A stretch of DNA of 52,179 nt from Prevotellaceae bacterium (GCA_015256945.1 JABZLB010000017.1:1-52179), one strand, 5' to 3'. Positions 26,203 through 35,311 are shown, counted from the first letter of the stretch. Numbers and translations: made by a program. Notes: a model not told the origin generated them from the sequence alone.

Positions 26203-26637
26203 ATGAAATACTATTATATTTTATTCCTTCTTATTTTTCTTTGTGCGAAGCAAACTCATGCAAAGCAAATAAAAAACTTCCATGTAATAAGCTATAAGAA
26301 AGTAGATTGCGGCTATCAATATTCAACTGATATTATTAAATGGAAAGGAAATTATTACAGTCCTTATTTATATGAAGAGTATAAAAAAGGAATAATTTCA
26401 AAAGTAGGAATTTATAAAAGTGAAGGAATATTGTTTTATTCACACACCGACTTAATAAAGGATAGCTTACTACGAAATTATTTATCTTTAAGCATTAAAA
26501 GAAATATCTATCTTAAAAAGAACTATATAATAGATAAAGGAAGAAAATATAAAGTTAGTTTCTACCAACATAAATATTATTGGAATTCTGATAAAAAGCT
26601 TAAAGTATACATTATTGATAATAACAAAACACAATAA
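26203..26637 (+). CDS. hypothetical exported protein
   Basis: 144 residues with a signal peptide (MKYYYILFLLIFLCAKQTHAK, cleavage near THA). The mature part is very rich in Lys, Tyr and Ile and predicted mostly beta (YQYSTDIIKWKGNYYSPYLYEEY). No family recognised. Base composition is among the most A/T-rich in the window, unlike the housekeeping genes on either side, suggesting acquisition. It lies 32 bases after the 77-codon gene, so it may belong to the same transcript. Confidence 0.6.
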   Translation: MKYYYILFLLIFLCAKQTHAKQIKNFHVISYKKVDCGYQYSTDIIKWKGNYYSPYLYEEYKKGIISKVGIYKSEGILFYSHTDLIKDSLLRNYLSLSIKRNIYLKKNYIIDKGRKYKVSFYQHKYYWNSDKKLKVYIIDNNKTQ

Positions 26638-26758
26638 TATTAGTTTAAGAAGTTTATTTTATATCTTAAATTAGTCAGTTTGAATATATAAATGATGTCA
26701 GATATGCACTATTTTCGAGTATCATAAGTGCACAATACATTATCCTTTTCTTTTTGTA

Positions 26759-26766
26759 TAACTTTG
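26759..26766 (+). promoter_or_regulatory. -7 box of methyltransferase gene
   Basis: TAACTTTG, an exact TAnnTTTG match, about 55 bases before the ATG at 26822. The TTTG of the -33 element is not conserved at the expected position. Confidence 0.55.
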
Positions 26767-26821
26767 CAACTAAGTTGCAGCAAAATATAGTTTACTTTGT
26801 TCCAAATAAAAGCTATAAGCT

Positions 26822-27421
26822 ATGTTTTGGGATTATATTGCAAATTTCTATGACTTCTTTGAGAACCTATACAACAGCAAAGTTAACCAAGAGCTGTGTA
26901 AAAAGGTTGCTGAAAGGATGTCTTCTAATGATAACGTATTGGAATGTGCATGTGGTACAGGAATGATTAGTGTTCACATTGCAACTAAATGCAGAAGTCT
27001 TATTGCAACAGATTTTTCGCAAGGAATGCTTGCAAAAAGTAGAAAAAGATGCAAGAAAATAAAGAATATTAGAGTTGAAAAGGCCAATATTTTGCATCTT
27101 GAATATCCAAATGAATCATTCGATAAGATAGTTGCAGCAAACGTAATTCACTTATTGGATCAACCAGACATTGCAATATCCGAGTTAATTAGGGTATGTA
27201 AGAAAGGTGGAAAAATTATTATTCCAACATACATTATAACGAAAGAACATGGAATATCCACAATATTAATTAGGCTTATAAACCACTTCACCAAAACATT
27301 TCTGTATCAGTTTAATGAACAAAGCTATAAAAACTTCTTAAAAAAACTGGGCTATTCACAAATAGATTTTGAAGTAATTAATGGCAGAACCGCATGTTGT
27401 ATTGCAGTTATCACAAAATAA
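26822..27421 (+). CDS. class I SAM-dependent methyltransferase
   Basis: 199 residues. Motif I is LECACGTGMISVHIA (residues 40-54), followed by LIATDFSQGMLAKSRKRC (motif II, acidic residue binding the SAM ribose) and FDKIVAANVIHLLDQPDIAISEL (motif IV/post-IV). This is the Methyltransf_11/25 (UbiE/COQ5-like) pattern for small-molecule methylation. The substrate is unknown. Not a DNA methyltransferase: no (N/D)PP(Y/F) motif. It has its own -7 box and forms the right edge of the A/T-rich region; mnmE converges on it. Confidence 0.85.
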   Translation: MFWDYIANFYDFFENLYNSKVNQELCKKVAERMSSNDNVLECACGTGMISVHIATKCRSLIATDFSQGMLAKSRKRCKKIKNIRVEKANILHLEYPNESFDKIVAANVIHLLDQPDIAISELIRVCKKGGKIIIPTYIITKEHGISTILIRLINHFTKTFLYQFNEQSYKNFLKKLGYSQIDFEVINGRTACCIAVITK

Positions 27422-27493
27422 TTTATACAACTAAAGATAGTGTAAAATATTACGAATAATCTGTTTTAAATAATAGATATAATATAAAAAGCC

Positions 27494-28945
27494 TCATTTG
27501 CCAATACAAAAATGAGAGAAAATATTATGTAACGTTTCCTGAGGTGTGATTTGTCCACCTGTTATATCAGCAAGTTCTGAAAGACAAATACGAAGATCTT
27601 CAGCAAGAAGATCGCCAGATATATCAGAGGTAAGACCAATAATAACCTGCTGAATACTTTCATGAGCACGAGAAAGGGCTTTATAGTGACGAGCTGAAGT
27701 TATTATAACACTATTCTCATTTATTTCTGGAATATCTGCTGCCTGGTAAATACAATCCTCAAGTTCTTCAATACCTAAACCCAATTTAGCAGAAATAAAT
27801 ATTGGATTTAAAGTCTTAATACCATTAAAGGAAGAAGACATTGAAGATTTATATTGTTTTATATCACTTTCACCGATTTCTGATGTTGGGTTATCTGTAT
27901 GTAATTTATCAGAAATCTCATCAATTTTATTAATAACGGTAAGCAATGTCTTGCCTTGACAACGACTTGTTATATCTTCAAGCTCTTGTTGTGTAGGATT
28001 GGCATCAAGAAGCCATAAAACAATTGCAGCTTCTTCGAGTTTCTGAAAAGCTTTTTGAATACCCAGTTTCTCTATTGTATCCTGAGTTTCACGAATTCCA
28101 GCAGTATCAATAAAACGGAATGTAACGCCTTTAATATTAGTAGTATCTTCTATTACGTCACGTGTGGTTCCATCAATATTACTAACTATTGCCTTTTCTT
28201 CATGCAATAAGCGATTAAGAAGTGTCGATTTGCCTACATTTGTTTTTCCTATGATAGCAACCGAAATACCTTGCTTTAACGCATTCCCAGTCTCAAAACT
28301 ACGAGTAAGAGTTGTAATACGCTCATCTATTTTTATTGCAAGCTCTTTTAATTCTCCGCGATCAGCAAATTCAAGTTCCTCATGGTCGCTAAAATCAAGC
28401 TCTAATTCAAGTAGGGAGGTCATCTTTAACAGTTGTTCTCTAAGTTTTGACAGCTCACTACTAAAATGACCTTTCAATTGGCTTAGTGCCATTTGATGAG
28501 TAGCCCTATTCGATGCAGAAATTAAATCGGCAACAGCCTCAGCCTGACTAAGATCCAATTTGCCATTCAAATATGCTCTTTTCGTATATTCCCCAGGTTC
28601 TGCCTGACGTGCTCCTGCTACAATAAGCGTATGCAGGACCTGCTGGAGGATATATTGGCTACCATGACAACATATTTCAGTTGCGTCTTCACCTGTATAA
28701 CTATGAGGAGATTTAAAAACCAAAACAACCACATCATCAATATCATGACCGTCCATATCATGCAAAGCGCCATAATGAATGGTGTTGGGCTTTGCTTCTT
28801 TTAAACAATACTGAGATAGGGTAGAGCTGTTTCTTGTGAAAACCTTATCCGTAATTTCCAAAGCATTTGAACCAGAAAGTCGAATAATTCCAATAGCTCC
28901 TCCCACAGGAGTAGCAAGTGCACAAATAGTATCTGATGAAATCAT
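27494..28945 (-). CDS. mnmE: tRNA modification GTPase MnmE
   Basis: 483 residues. The N-terminus DTICALATPVGGAIGIIRLSG is the folate-binding domain signature of MnmE (TrmE). The inserted G domain has GKTNVGKS (233-240), GTTRD (259-263), DTAG (280-283) and an NKID motif. The C-terminus ends with the invariant CIGK (480-483). With MnmG it makes the cmnm5/nm5 group on U34 of tRNAs. The ATG is only 11 bases from a -7 box, so the mRNA leader would be very short. A nucleoside phosphorylase gene lies upstream on the same strand, 70 bases away. Confidence 0.97.
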   Translation of the reverse strand: MISSDTICALATPVGGAIGIIRLSGSNALEITDKVFTRNSSTLSQYCLKEAKPNTIHYGALHDMDGHDIDDVVVLVFKSPHSYTGEDATEICCHGSQYILQQVLHTLIVAGARQAEPGEYTKRAYLNGKLDLSQAEAVADLISASNRATHQMALSQLKGHFSSELSKLREQLLKMTSLLELELDFSDHEELEFADRGELKELAIKIDERITTLTRSFETGNALKQGISVAIIGKTNVGKSTLLNRLLHEEKAIVSNIDGTTRDVIEDTTNIKGVTFRFIDTAGIRETQDTIEKLGIQKAFQKLEEAAIVLWLLDANPTQQELEDITSRCQGKTLLTVINKIDEISDKLHTDNPTSEIGESDIKQYKSSMSSSFNGIKTLNPIFISAKLGLGIEELEDCIYQAADIPEINENSVIITSARHYKALSRAHESIQQVIIGLTSDISGDLLAEDLRICLSELADITGGQITPQETLHNIFSHFCIGK

Positions 28946-28956
28946 AGAAGAAATGG

Positions 28957-28964
28957 CAAAGCTA
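28957..28964 (-). promoter_or_regulatory. mnmE -7 box (TAGCTTTG)
   Basis: Minus-strand TAGCTTTG matches TAnnTTTG and ends 11 bases before the ATG at 28945. With the usual 3-4 bases to the transcription start, the leader would be under 10 bases. Confidence 0.6.
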
Positions 28965-29015
28965 TTAAACTGCCATAATAAAATGGTAGTATTAATTTAT
29001 GGTATTAAAAGATAG

Positions 29016-29915
29016 TTAAATGCGATCAAGAACCCGAATTATCAGCCCATCAATATTATTTTTATAATTTGAATTTACCTTATGAGCGCGTCTGTTGGCA
29101 ATAACCATACAACATGTCATAGCTTTATGCCCCATCAATGTACTTAATCCAGCAAGGGCCGAACTCTCCATTTCGAAGTTTGTAATTTTCAAATTTTTGT
29201 ATTCAAAATCTTCAATTTTCTGATTTAGTTCAGGATCCATAAGCGGCAATCTGAGCTTACGACCTTGCGGACCAAAGAAACCTCCACAAGCAATCGTTAC
29301 ACCACGTACCATATCGTCAGCTGCAATACGCTCAATTAATTCAGAGTCTGCTGTGGCAACATAGGGATTACCTATTTTGTCATTCCATTTAACCTGTGTC
29401 TTAAATTCGTGCTCAAAATCAAGATCTGAAGCTTCATCACGACCTGCATAGAAATTTAACAGGCCATCAAAGCCTATACTTTTTACACTGGCTACATAAG
29501 TTCCTGTGGGGGTATTGAGTTGTAATCCACCGCACGTCCCGATACGTACAAGTGTTAATGATTTATGGTCAGGCTTTTCTGTACGAGTTGAAAAGTCAAT
29601 ATTTGCCAACGCATCAAGTTCATTTAACACAATATCTATATTGTCGCAGCCGATACCTGTCGACACACAAGTGATACGTTTACCCTTATATGTTCCTGTT
29701 ATAGTACGAAATTCTCGACTTTCTACTTCGCATTCTTTCGTCTCAAAATGTGAAGCAACCATGCTAACACGTCCAGGATCACCTACCAATATTACTTTAT
29801 CAGATAACTGTTCAGGTTTTAAATGAAGATGAAAAATAGAACCATCACCATTTATAATTAATTCAGACTCGGCGAAATAGTTATTCGTAGACTTATTATT
29901 TGTATTCATTTTCAA
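29016..29915 (-). CDS. nucleoside phosphorylase (uridine phosphorylase/PNP type I family)
   Basis: 299 residues; ATGs at 29915 and 29909 are both possible. Phosphate-binding VILVGDPGRVSMVA with the glycine-aspartate-proline-arginine motif, RIGTCGGLQ in the core, and the substrate-site ITNFEMESSALAGLS near the C-terminus (the FEMES sequence binds the ribose) mark the nucleoside phosphorylase I family. Uridine phosphorylase-like proteins of this length are standard in Bacteroidales. The base specificity is not certain. The gene overlaps the end of the upstream PD40-like gene by 20 bases, so they form one transcript. Confidence 0.88.
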   Translation of the reverse strand: MKMNTNNKSTNNYFAESELIINGDGSIFHLHLKPEQLSDKVILVGDPGRVSMVASHFETKECEVESREFRTITGTYKGKRITCVSTGIGCDNIDIVLNELDALANIDFSTRTEKPDHKSLTLVRIGTCGGLQLNTPTGTYVASVKSIGFDGLLNFYAGRDEASDLDFEHEFKTQVKWNDKIGNPYVATADSELIERIAADDMVRGVTIACGGFFGPQGRKLRLPLMDPELNQKIEDFEYKNLKITNFEMESSALAGLSTLMGHKAMTCCMVIANRRAHKVNSNYKNNIDGLIIRVLDRI

Positions 29916-31035
29916 TATTCCTTATTCTTTTTTCTATTGCAATTTGTTCTAATTTTTGTTTTTGAATCAATTGCTCTTCCTTTATAATTATTGGATATAG
30001 TTTTTCCCTCATAGAAGAGTCTGACTCATATTGTATTCTCTGCTTTTGCAGTTGATGCTCTTCTTCTATTATAATTTGTTTGATTTCTACTAACTGTTTA
30101 TACAATTTACGACTTTCGTCCGACTTAAAATCGTCAATCGATCTTATAATCTGCTTATCGTTAATAATAAAATTAATATTATTCTTATTTTGTTGTTTTC
30201 TTATTTTTGTACGTATGTTTTTAAGGCGCAGCATAGCAGTCTGGCGGTTTCCAAACTTCCAGGTATCTTTAATGCTCTTAATATCGGCATACGATTTTAA
30301 CATGGCATTACTTAGTCCATCCACTTCAAAATTCTGTCTTACGCTTGTAGGTACAAAGGTATACACGCATACTTTACCTTCGGGCTGACGACGATCAGTT
30401 ACCAACCACCCTAATGAATCAAGGTCGTCAATAACTAAAAGATAATCATTTGCAGGTGAATTAAATGGCAAACCATAATTTTGTGGTTGCAACCAAATAC
30501 CTTTATCCGAGTCGAAGCTTGTCATAAATATATCCCTGCCCCCCATCGATGACGGGCCATCTGCCGAGAAATAGAGAGTTATACCGTCAGATGCCAGGAA
30601 CGGATAGTTTTGTAACAGATACTCTTTATTATCTAAACCAGGCAATTTCTCGGCTAAACTCCATGACTTTCCTGTTGCAGTTTGTGTCTTTAATAAAGTT
30701 ATAGCAGTATCACCATCGGCGATAAACTTGCGATCGTCTAATTCATTCTGATATTCCAATAAATATGAACTATTGGGGCGAAACTTTATTTGACCTAAGT
30801 CTGAGGGTAGGGGAATAGCCTGAAGAAATTGTTCTTTATCAACAACCACACTGTCAATAAACATTACTTTGGCAGTAGACTGCAACATTGATTCGTATAA
30901 TTTATTGACAGAAACGGCCGGCTGTGTCTTGGGTTTAGCAATGATATTCTTCTTTTTACGATTAGCTAACGATATAGTAGATGATAATATCATAAAAAAA
31001 AGAAAGAAATATCTTATGTATTTCATGTTTGTCAT
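29896..31035 (-). CDS. secreted PD40/TolB-like repeat protein with C-terminal coiled coil
   Basis: 379 residues (ATG 31035 or 31026); signal peptide KYIRYFFLFFMILSSTISLA. Residues ~125-220 contain WD40-like beta-propeller blades of the PD40 type seen in Bacteroidetes OmpA/PorE-related proteins (YPFLASDGITLYFSADGPSSMGGRDIFM; GLPFNSPANDYLLVIDDL). No OmpA domain follows. Instead the last ~110 residues are charged helix, likely coiled coil (KQIIIEEEHQLQKQRIQYE...). Role unknown; periplasmic or outer-membrane-associated scaffold is an inference. Starts 12 bases after the Nfn-type oxidoreductase gene and overlaps the phosphorylase gene. Confidence 0.7.
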   Translation of the reverse strand: MTNMKYIRYFFLFFMILSSTISLANRKKKNIIAKPKTQPAVSVNKLYESMLQSTAKVMFIDSVVVDKEQFLQAIPLPSDLGQIKFRPNSSYLLEYQNELDDRKFIADGDTAITLLKTQTATGKSWSLAEKLPGLDNKEYLLQNYPFLASDGITLYFSADGPSSMGGRDIFMTSFDSDKGIWLQPQNYGLPFNSPANDYLLVIDDLDSLGWLVTDRRQPEGKVCVYTFVPTSVRQNFEVDGLSNAMLKSYADIKSIKDTWKFGNRQTAMLRLKNIRTKIRKQQNKNNINFIINDKQIIRSIDDFKSDESRKLYKQLVEIKQIIIEEEHQLQKQRIQYESDSSMREKLYPIIIKEEQLIQKQKLEQIAIEKRIRNIENEYK

Positions 31036-31046
31036 ACTACTGTTAT

Positions 31047-33437
31047 TTAGTCAACTAGTTGCTTTGCCATATTAGCAGCAGCCCTTCTCCCGTCTCCCAT
31101 GGCAAGAATAACGGTTGCACCTCCGCGCACAATGTCACCACCTGCATATATATTATTATGCGATGAGCACATATTTTCATTTACGACAATTGTATTTTTT
31201 CGCCCTAACTCCAGGCCTTCAATACTTTTCGGTACCAGTGGGTTGGGAGAAACTCCAACGGCTACTATCACCTGGTCGCAGTTAATTGTAACAGTTTTAC
31301 CTGTCGAAACGGGCCTGCGACGTCCTGATTCATCTGCTTCGCCTAATTCCATTACATCTAATACAGCAGCCTTTACATGACCATTTTCATCTGCTAAGTA
31401 TTCTTTGGGGTTGTGAAGTGTTAGGAATCGTATACCTTCTTCTTTGGCATGTTTTACTTCTTCCAGTCGGGCAGGCATTTCTTTTTCACTTCTCCGGTAA
31501 ACTAATGTTACATCAGCACCGAGTCGTCTTGCAGTTCTTACAGAGTCCATAGCTGTATTTCCGCCACCAACAACAATTACTTTTTTACCAATATTAATTG
31601 GAGTGTCTGAATGTGGATTCGCAGCATCCATTAAGTTAACACGGGTAAGATACTCGTTCGATGACATTACGTTAATAAGATTCTCTCCGGCAATACCCAT
31701 AAAATTAGGCAAACCTGCACCCGAACCTACAAAAAATCCGCAGAAACCATCCTTTTCTAATTCTTCTATGGTTATGGTTTTACCCACAATAGTATCTGTA
31801 AAGAATTTAACTCCTGCTCGCCGAAGATTATCAATTTCAACATCTACAATATGGTTGGGCAATCTAAATTCTGGTATTCCATATTTTAAAACGCCTCCAA
31901 TTTCATGCAATGCTTCAAATACATATACGTCAAATCCGCGTTTTACCATATCACCGGCAAAACTTAATCCTGATGGTCCGGAACCAATAACAGCTACTTT
32001 CTTACCATTAGATTTTGTTTTCTGAGGCGCCGAAACTTGTCCGCTCTCACGCTCATAATCTGCAGCAAAGCGTTCCAAATAACCGATAGCAACAGCCGGT
32101 GAGTTCATTTTCAAATGGATACACTGGCTCTCACATTGCTTTTCTTGCGGACAGACACGGCCACAAACAGCAGGTAGGGCAGAGGTTTGCTTCAGTACTT
32201 TCGCGGCATCAAGTATGTTTCCTCGTTCAATATTCTTAATAAAATCAGGGATTTGAATATTTACAGGGCAGCCTTTTACACATGAAGGGTTCACACAATC
32301 AAGGCAACGGCTCGCCTCTCGTATTGCCATTTCCCGAGTCAACCCTTTATTTACTTCTTCTAACCGCTTTGTAGCCCGATAATCAGCGTCAAGTTCAGGC
32401 ATCTTAACTCTTTCAATACCAATTCGCTCTTTCGGTTTAAGCAACTTACGTAAATTATTTCTCCACAGGGCATTACGATCGTTTAGCAAAAGAGAATCTG
32501 ACGAGTCGGAGGCATCCTTATGCTCTGAGGTTTCCTCATTACTGATGGTTTTGCCAGGCTTTACTGATTGCTGTTCCCGGTTTATTTCTCCCTGATTATC
32601 ATCACAAACCGTCACTGTTGAACCTTGTACAGGATTCGAAGCTTTGTTTTCCTGCTCTTTAAATGTACCCATTCGCTCGAGCATTTCGGTCCAATTAACA
32701 TCATCTCCGCTAAATTCCGGACCGTCAATACATACAAAGCGTGTTCTACCTCCAATAGTCAACCGGCATGCACCGCACATGCCTGTGCCGTCAACCATAA
32801 TGGTATTCAGGCTTACATAGTTGGGAATATGATATTGATGTGCCAAAAGAGAAGTAAACTTCATCATCATGGGTGGTCCAATGGCCAGAACTCTGTCAAC
32901 GTGTTCACGTTTTATTACCTCCTCAACTCCAACCGTCACAACTCCTTTTTGGCCATAACTACCATCGTCTGTCATAATAATTACGTCGTCAGAGTTGGCC
33001 CTGACATCCTCTTCCATGATAATTAATTCCTTTGTACGTCCTGCAAGAACGGAAATAACTCTGTTTCCTGCCTTGTGAAGAGCTGTCAGAATTGGGAGTA
33101 TTGCTGCTATGCCAATGCCGCCACCGGCACATATAACTGTACCAAAGTTCTCTATTTCAGAGGGTGTACCTAACGGTCCTACAATGTCATGCACACTGTC
33201 GCCTGTATTTAACTGGCATAGTTTTGAGGAGGAACGACCTACTTCCTGTACAACCAAGGTAAGCGTTCCTGTTTCTATATTGTTCTTTGCTATGGTGTAA
33301 GGTACACGTTCGCTGTGGTTATCAACACGAATAATAATAAAGTTTCCCGGTTTACAACTACGTGCAATTAACGGAGCTTCAATTTCAAGACAATACACTT
33401 TTTCTGAAAATTGAACCTTATTTTTTATTTTATTCAT
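31047..33437 (-). CDS. fused NfnA/NfnB-type flavin/iron-sulfur oxidoreductase (often annotated as DHODB NAD-binding subunit / GltD fusion)
   Basis: 796 residues from the ATG at 33437; the TTG at 33443 is not the likely start. N-terminal half (1-260): ferredoxin-NADP-reductase/PyrK type, with FAD segment RVPYTI, NAD segment CAGGGIGIAAILP, and a [2Fe-2S] site Cys221, Cys224, Cys236. A ~75-residue polar Ser/Glu/Asp-rich linker follows. The C-terminal half is GltD/NfnB type, with Cys378/381/386/390 and Cys425/429/435/439 (two [4Fe-4S] sites), GSGPSG (485-490) and GGGNTAMDS. NfnAB bifurcates electrons between NADPH, NADH and ferredoxin; that this fused form does so is inference. It is unlikely to be a true glutamate synthase because no large GltB subunit is nearby. 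First gene of a three-gene unit. Confidence 0.88.
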   Translation of the reverse strand: MNKIKNKVQFSEKVYCLEIEAPLIARSCKPGNFIIIRVDNHSERVPYTIAKNNIETGTLTLVVQEVGRSSSKLCQLNTGDSVHDIVGPLGTPSEIENFGTVICAGGGIGIAAILPILTALHKAGNRVISVLAGRTKELIIMEEDVRANSDDVIIMTDDGSYGQKGVVTVGVEEVIKREHVDRVLAIGPPMMMKFTSLLAHQYHIPNYVSLNTIMVDGTGMCGACRLTIGGRTRFVCIDGPEFSGDDVNWTEMLERMGTFKEQENKASNPVQGSTVTVCDDNQGEINREQQSVKPGKTISNEETSEHKDASDSSDSLLLNDRNALWRNNLRKLLKPKERIGIERVKMPELDADYRATKRLEEVNKGLTREMAIREASRCLDCVNPSCVKGCPVNIQIPDFIKNIERGNILDAAKVLKQTSALPAVCGRVCPQEKQCESQCIHLKMNSPAVAIGYLERFAADYERESGQVSAPQKTKSNGKKVAVIGSGPSGLSFAGDMVKRGFDVYVFEALHEIGGVLKYGIPEFRLPNHIVDVEIDNLRRAGVKFFTDTIVGKTITIEELEKDGFCGFFVGSGAGLPNFMGIAGENLINVMSSNEYLTRVNLMDAANPHSDTPINIGKKVIVVGGGNTAMDSVRTARRLGADVTLVYRRSEKEMPARLEEVKHAKEEGIRFLTLHNPKEYLADENGHVKAAVLDVMELGEADESGRRRPVSTGKTVTINCDQVIVAVGVSPNPLVPKSIEGLELGRKNTIVVNENMCSSHNNIYAGGDIVRGGATVILAMGDGRRAAANMAKQLVD

Positions 33438-33472
33438 TGTCAATATGCTTTTAGTTGATATATATGATAGAG

Positions 33473-33480
33473 CAAAGATA
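33473..33480 (-). promoter_or_regulatory. -7 box of the NfnAB-like gene (TATCTTTG)
   Basis: Minus-strand TATCTTTG matches TAnnTTTG, 35 bases before the ATG at 33437. Confidence 0.6.
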
Positions 33481-33663
33481 AGAAAAATATTATGAATTTA
33501 CAATCCAATTTTGAAAATTACGTAGATTAATACGGTATTGGACTTTTCATGACAGCAGAGTAGTTTATTTTATATTATTTATCATAATCATGATTGTATG
33601 ATAATAATGTACTGAGGAAAATGATTATATTTTAGAAAAATATGATTTATGATTCCTCAAAAT

Positions 33664-33719
33664 ACTTATATAAGATACCATTCATACGAGTATATTTTTA
33701 AACGGTATCTTATATAAGT
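33664..33719 (-). terminator. long perfect inverted repeat downstream of DUF4301 gene
   Basis: ACTTATATAAGATACC (33664-33679) and its exact complement (33704-33719) form a 16-bp stem with a 24-base loop, about 30 bases past the DUF4301 stop. The following T-run on the minus strand is short (ATTTTG), so it may be a terminator or an RNA 3'-end stabiliser. The remainder of the gap (33481-33663) shows nothing recognisable. Confidence 0.55.
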
Positions 33720-33748
33720 CCGGAGGCATACTGATGCCAAGTTACAGC

Positions 33749-35275
33749 TCAGGCCTGATGAACATCGCGCAATAAGTCGTTAACGGTCTTTACAGGATTA
33801 AATGTTGACAACGGCACTTCAACGAAAATGGTATTCCAATCACTCATTGCGCCATTCCATAATCCGGGTAATTCAAGGGCTTTAAGGTCGTGGCCATTCT
33901 TGCTTTTGTAGCTTATAAAGCCTGTATGATGGTCAATATAATCGGACAAATTAAACTTTTCACCTTTAAAATTCTTAGTAGAGCAAACAATATCTACGGG
34001 ATTAAAGTGTGTGCTTTCGGCGAACATCTTCTGGTATTCTGTATTATTTTTATCTATTTGTGAGGCTTCTAAAATTTGCAAACTTATTGTTCCGTCCTGA
34101 TTGTAAGCCCAGAACGGACCGCCACCAGGCTCTCCAACATTCCTCACCACACCACAAACCCTGACAGGTCTGTTCAGTTTGCGTTTCAAGTATTCGGCTA
34201 ATTCTCCGTCTTCTAAGCTTTGTACATCTTGTCTTATGCAGCATAAGTTATCCTGAAGAAAGTGCAGAATCTCTTCGAGAACATTACGTTTGTAATTCCC
34301 CGACTCAAGAATTTTCAAATACTCGAATACTTTACGTTGTGTCTTAATTAAGACACCGGCAATAATTTGTTTCCATTTTACGGTGTCGTGCTTTAAACGA
34401 TCTGGCACAACATTATCAATATTTTTGATGAATATGACATCAGCGTCAATATCATTCAGGTTTTCAATCAAGGCCCCATGCCCGCCAGGCCTGAACAATA
34501 ACGTGCCGTCAGAGTTCCTAAACGGACTGTTATCCATATTGGCAGCGATGGTATCAGTAGATGTTTTTTGTTCAGAAAGAACAACTTCCAAGCGTACTCC
34601 CAATTTTTTCCCGTAGCTATCCACCTTCTCATGAACCTTGTTTGAGAATAGTTCTAAGTGATTGTGTGACAGCGTAAAATGTATATTTGCCGAACCATTA
34701 CTTTCTGCATACAGGGCCGCTTCAACCAAATGCTCTTCCATGGGTGTGCGTGGTCCGTCCTCATAGTTATGAAAAAGCAGTAAGCCTTTAGGCAGCTGGC
34801 CATAGTTCAACCCTTTGGAGGTGAGCAAATTCTCTACTATGGTTTTATATTTTCCTTCAGGAATAAGCTTGCATAGTCCCTTTCCCGAATTTCTTTTACA
34901 TTGCTCACAGAGGGCATGATGAAAGGCAAACTTACGTAATCCTTCAAAAAACTCCTTTTCAAAATGGGTTTCTGGCGCATCATAATCAGCGTTCAGAAAT
35001 GCAAACATGTCTTTAAACATTCTGCTTGCTGCACCCGAAGCCGGCACAAATTTTACAATATCGTGTCCTTCCTGCTTGTATTTCTCCCATTCGTTTTCAG
35101 CCTGCTTTTGTGCATTTGCGTCAAGAACCAATATACCATTACCAGCAGCCGCAGCCGATTTAATACGCAGAAAGGGGAAGCCCTGCCCGATTTGTTCCAG
35201 CTGATGCTCCACTTGTGCAACAGTCATTGCACGGGCTTTAATTTGTTTTTTGTCAGATTCTGTAAACATGTTCAT
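33749..35275 (-). CDS. DUF4301 family protein, nucleotidyltransferase-like
   Basis: 508 residues. The order FVPASGAASRMFKDMFAFL, then GLLLFHNYEDGPRTPMEEHLVEAALYA, then FRPGGHGALIENLNDIDADVIFIKNIDN is characteristic of DUF4301. The Gly-rich GHGALIENL and ASGAASRM parts resemble sugar-nucleotide pyrophosphorylases (glucose/UDP-sugar type), so it probably transfers a nucleotide or handles a sugar phosphate. The reaction is unknown to me. A Cys-rich segment HHALCEQCKRNSGKGLCKL could bind a metal. A -7 box TATATTTG lies at 35304-35311. Confidence 0.85.
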   Translation of the reverse strand: MNMFTESDKKQIKARAMTVAQVEHQLEQIGQGFPFLRIKSAAAAGNGILVLDANAQKQAENEWEKYKQEGHDIVKFVPASGAASRMFKDMFAFLNADYDAPETHFEKEFFEGLRKFAFHHALCEQCKRNSGKGLCKLIPEGKYKTIVENLLTSKGLNYGQLPKGLLLFHNYEDGPRTPMEEHLVEAALYAESNGSANIHFTLSHNHLELFSNKVHEKVDSYGKKLGVRLEVVLSEQKTSTDTIAANMDNSPFRNSDGTLLFRPGGHGALIENLNDIDADVIFIKNIDNVVPDRLKHDTVKWKQIIAGVLIKTQRKVFEYLKILESGNYKRNVLEEILHFLQDNLCCIRQDVQSLEDGELAEYLKRKLNRPVRVCGVVRNVGEPGGGPFWAYNQDGTISLQILEASQIDKNNTEYQKMFAESTHFNPVDIVCSTKNFKGEKFNLSDYIDHHTGFISYKSKNGHDLKALELPGLWNGAMSDWNTIFVEVPLSTFNPVKTVNDLLRDVHQA

Positions 35276-35303
35276 AAAGATTTAGTATAGATTCAATGAT
35301 AGG

Positions 35304-35311
35304 CAAATATA
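35304..35311 (-). promoter_or_regulatory. -7 box of DUF4301 gene (TATATTTG)
   Basis: Minus-strand TATATTTG is an exact TAnnTTTG match, 28 bases before the ATG at 35275. Confidence 0.55.

Noticed and set aside
26822..27421. DNA methyltransferase partner of a restriction system
   Set aside because: No (N/D)PP(Y/F) catalytic motif; the pattern is that of small-molecule methyltransferases.
31047..33437. Glutamate synthase small subunit or dihydroorotate dehydrogenase electron-transfer subunit as the function
   Set aside because: The fusion carries both domain types, but no partner catalytic subunit is nearby; NfnAB-like reading fits the full cofactor set better.
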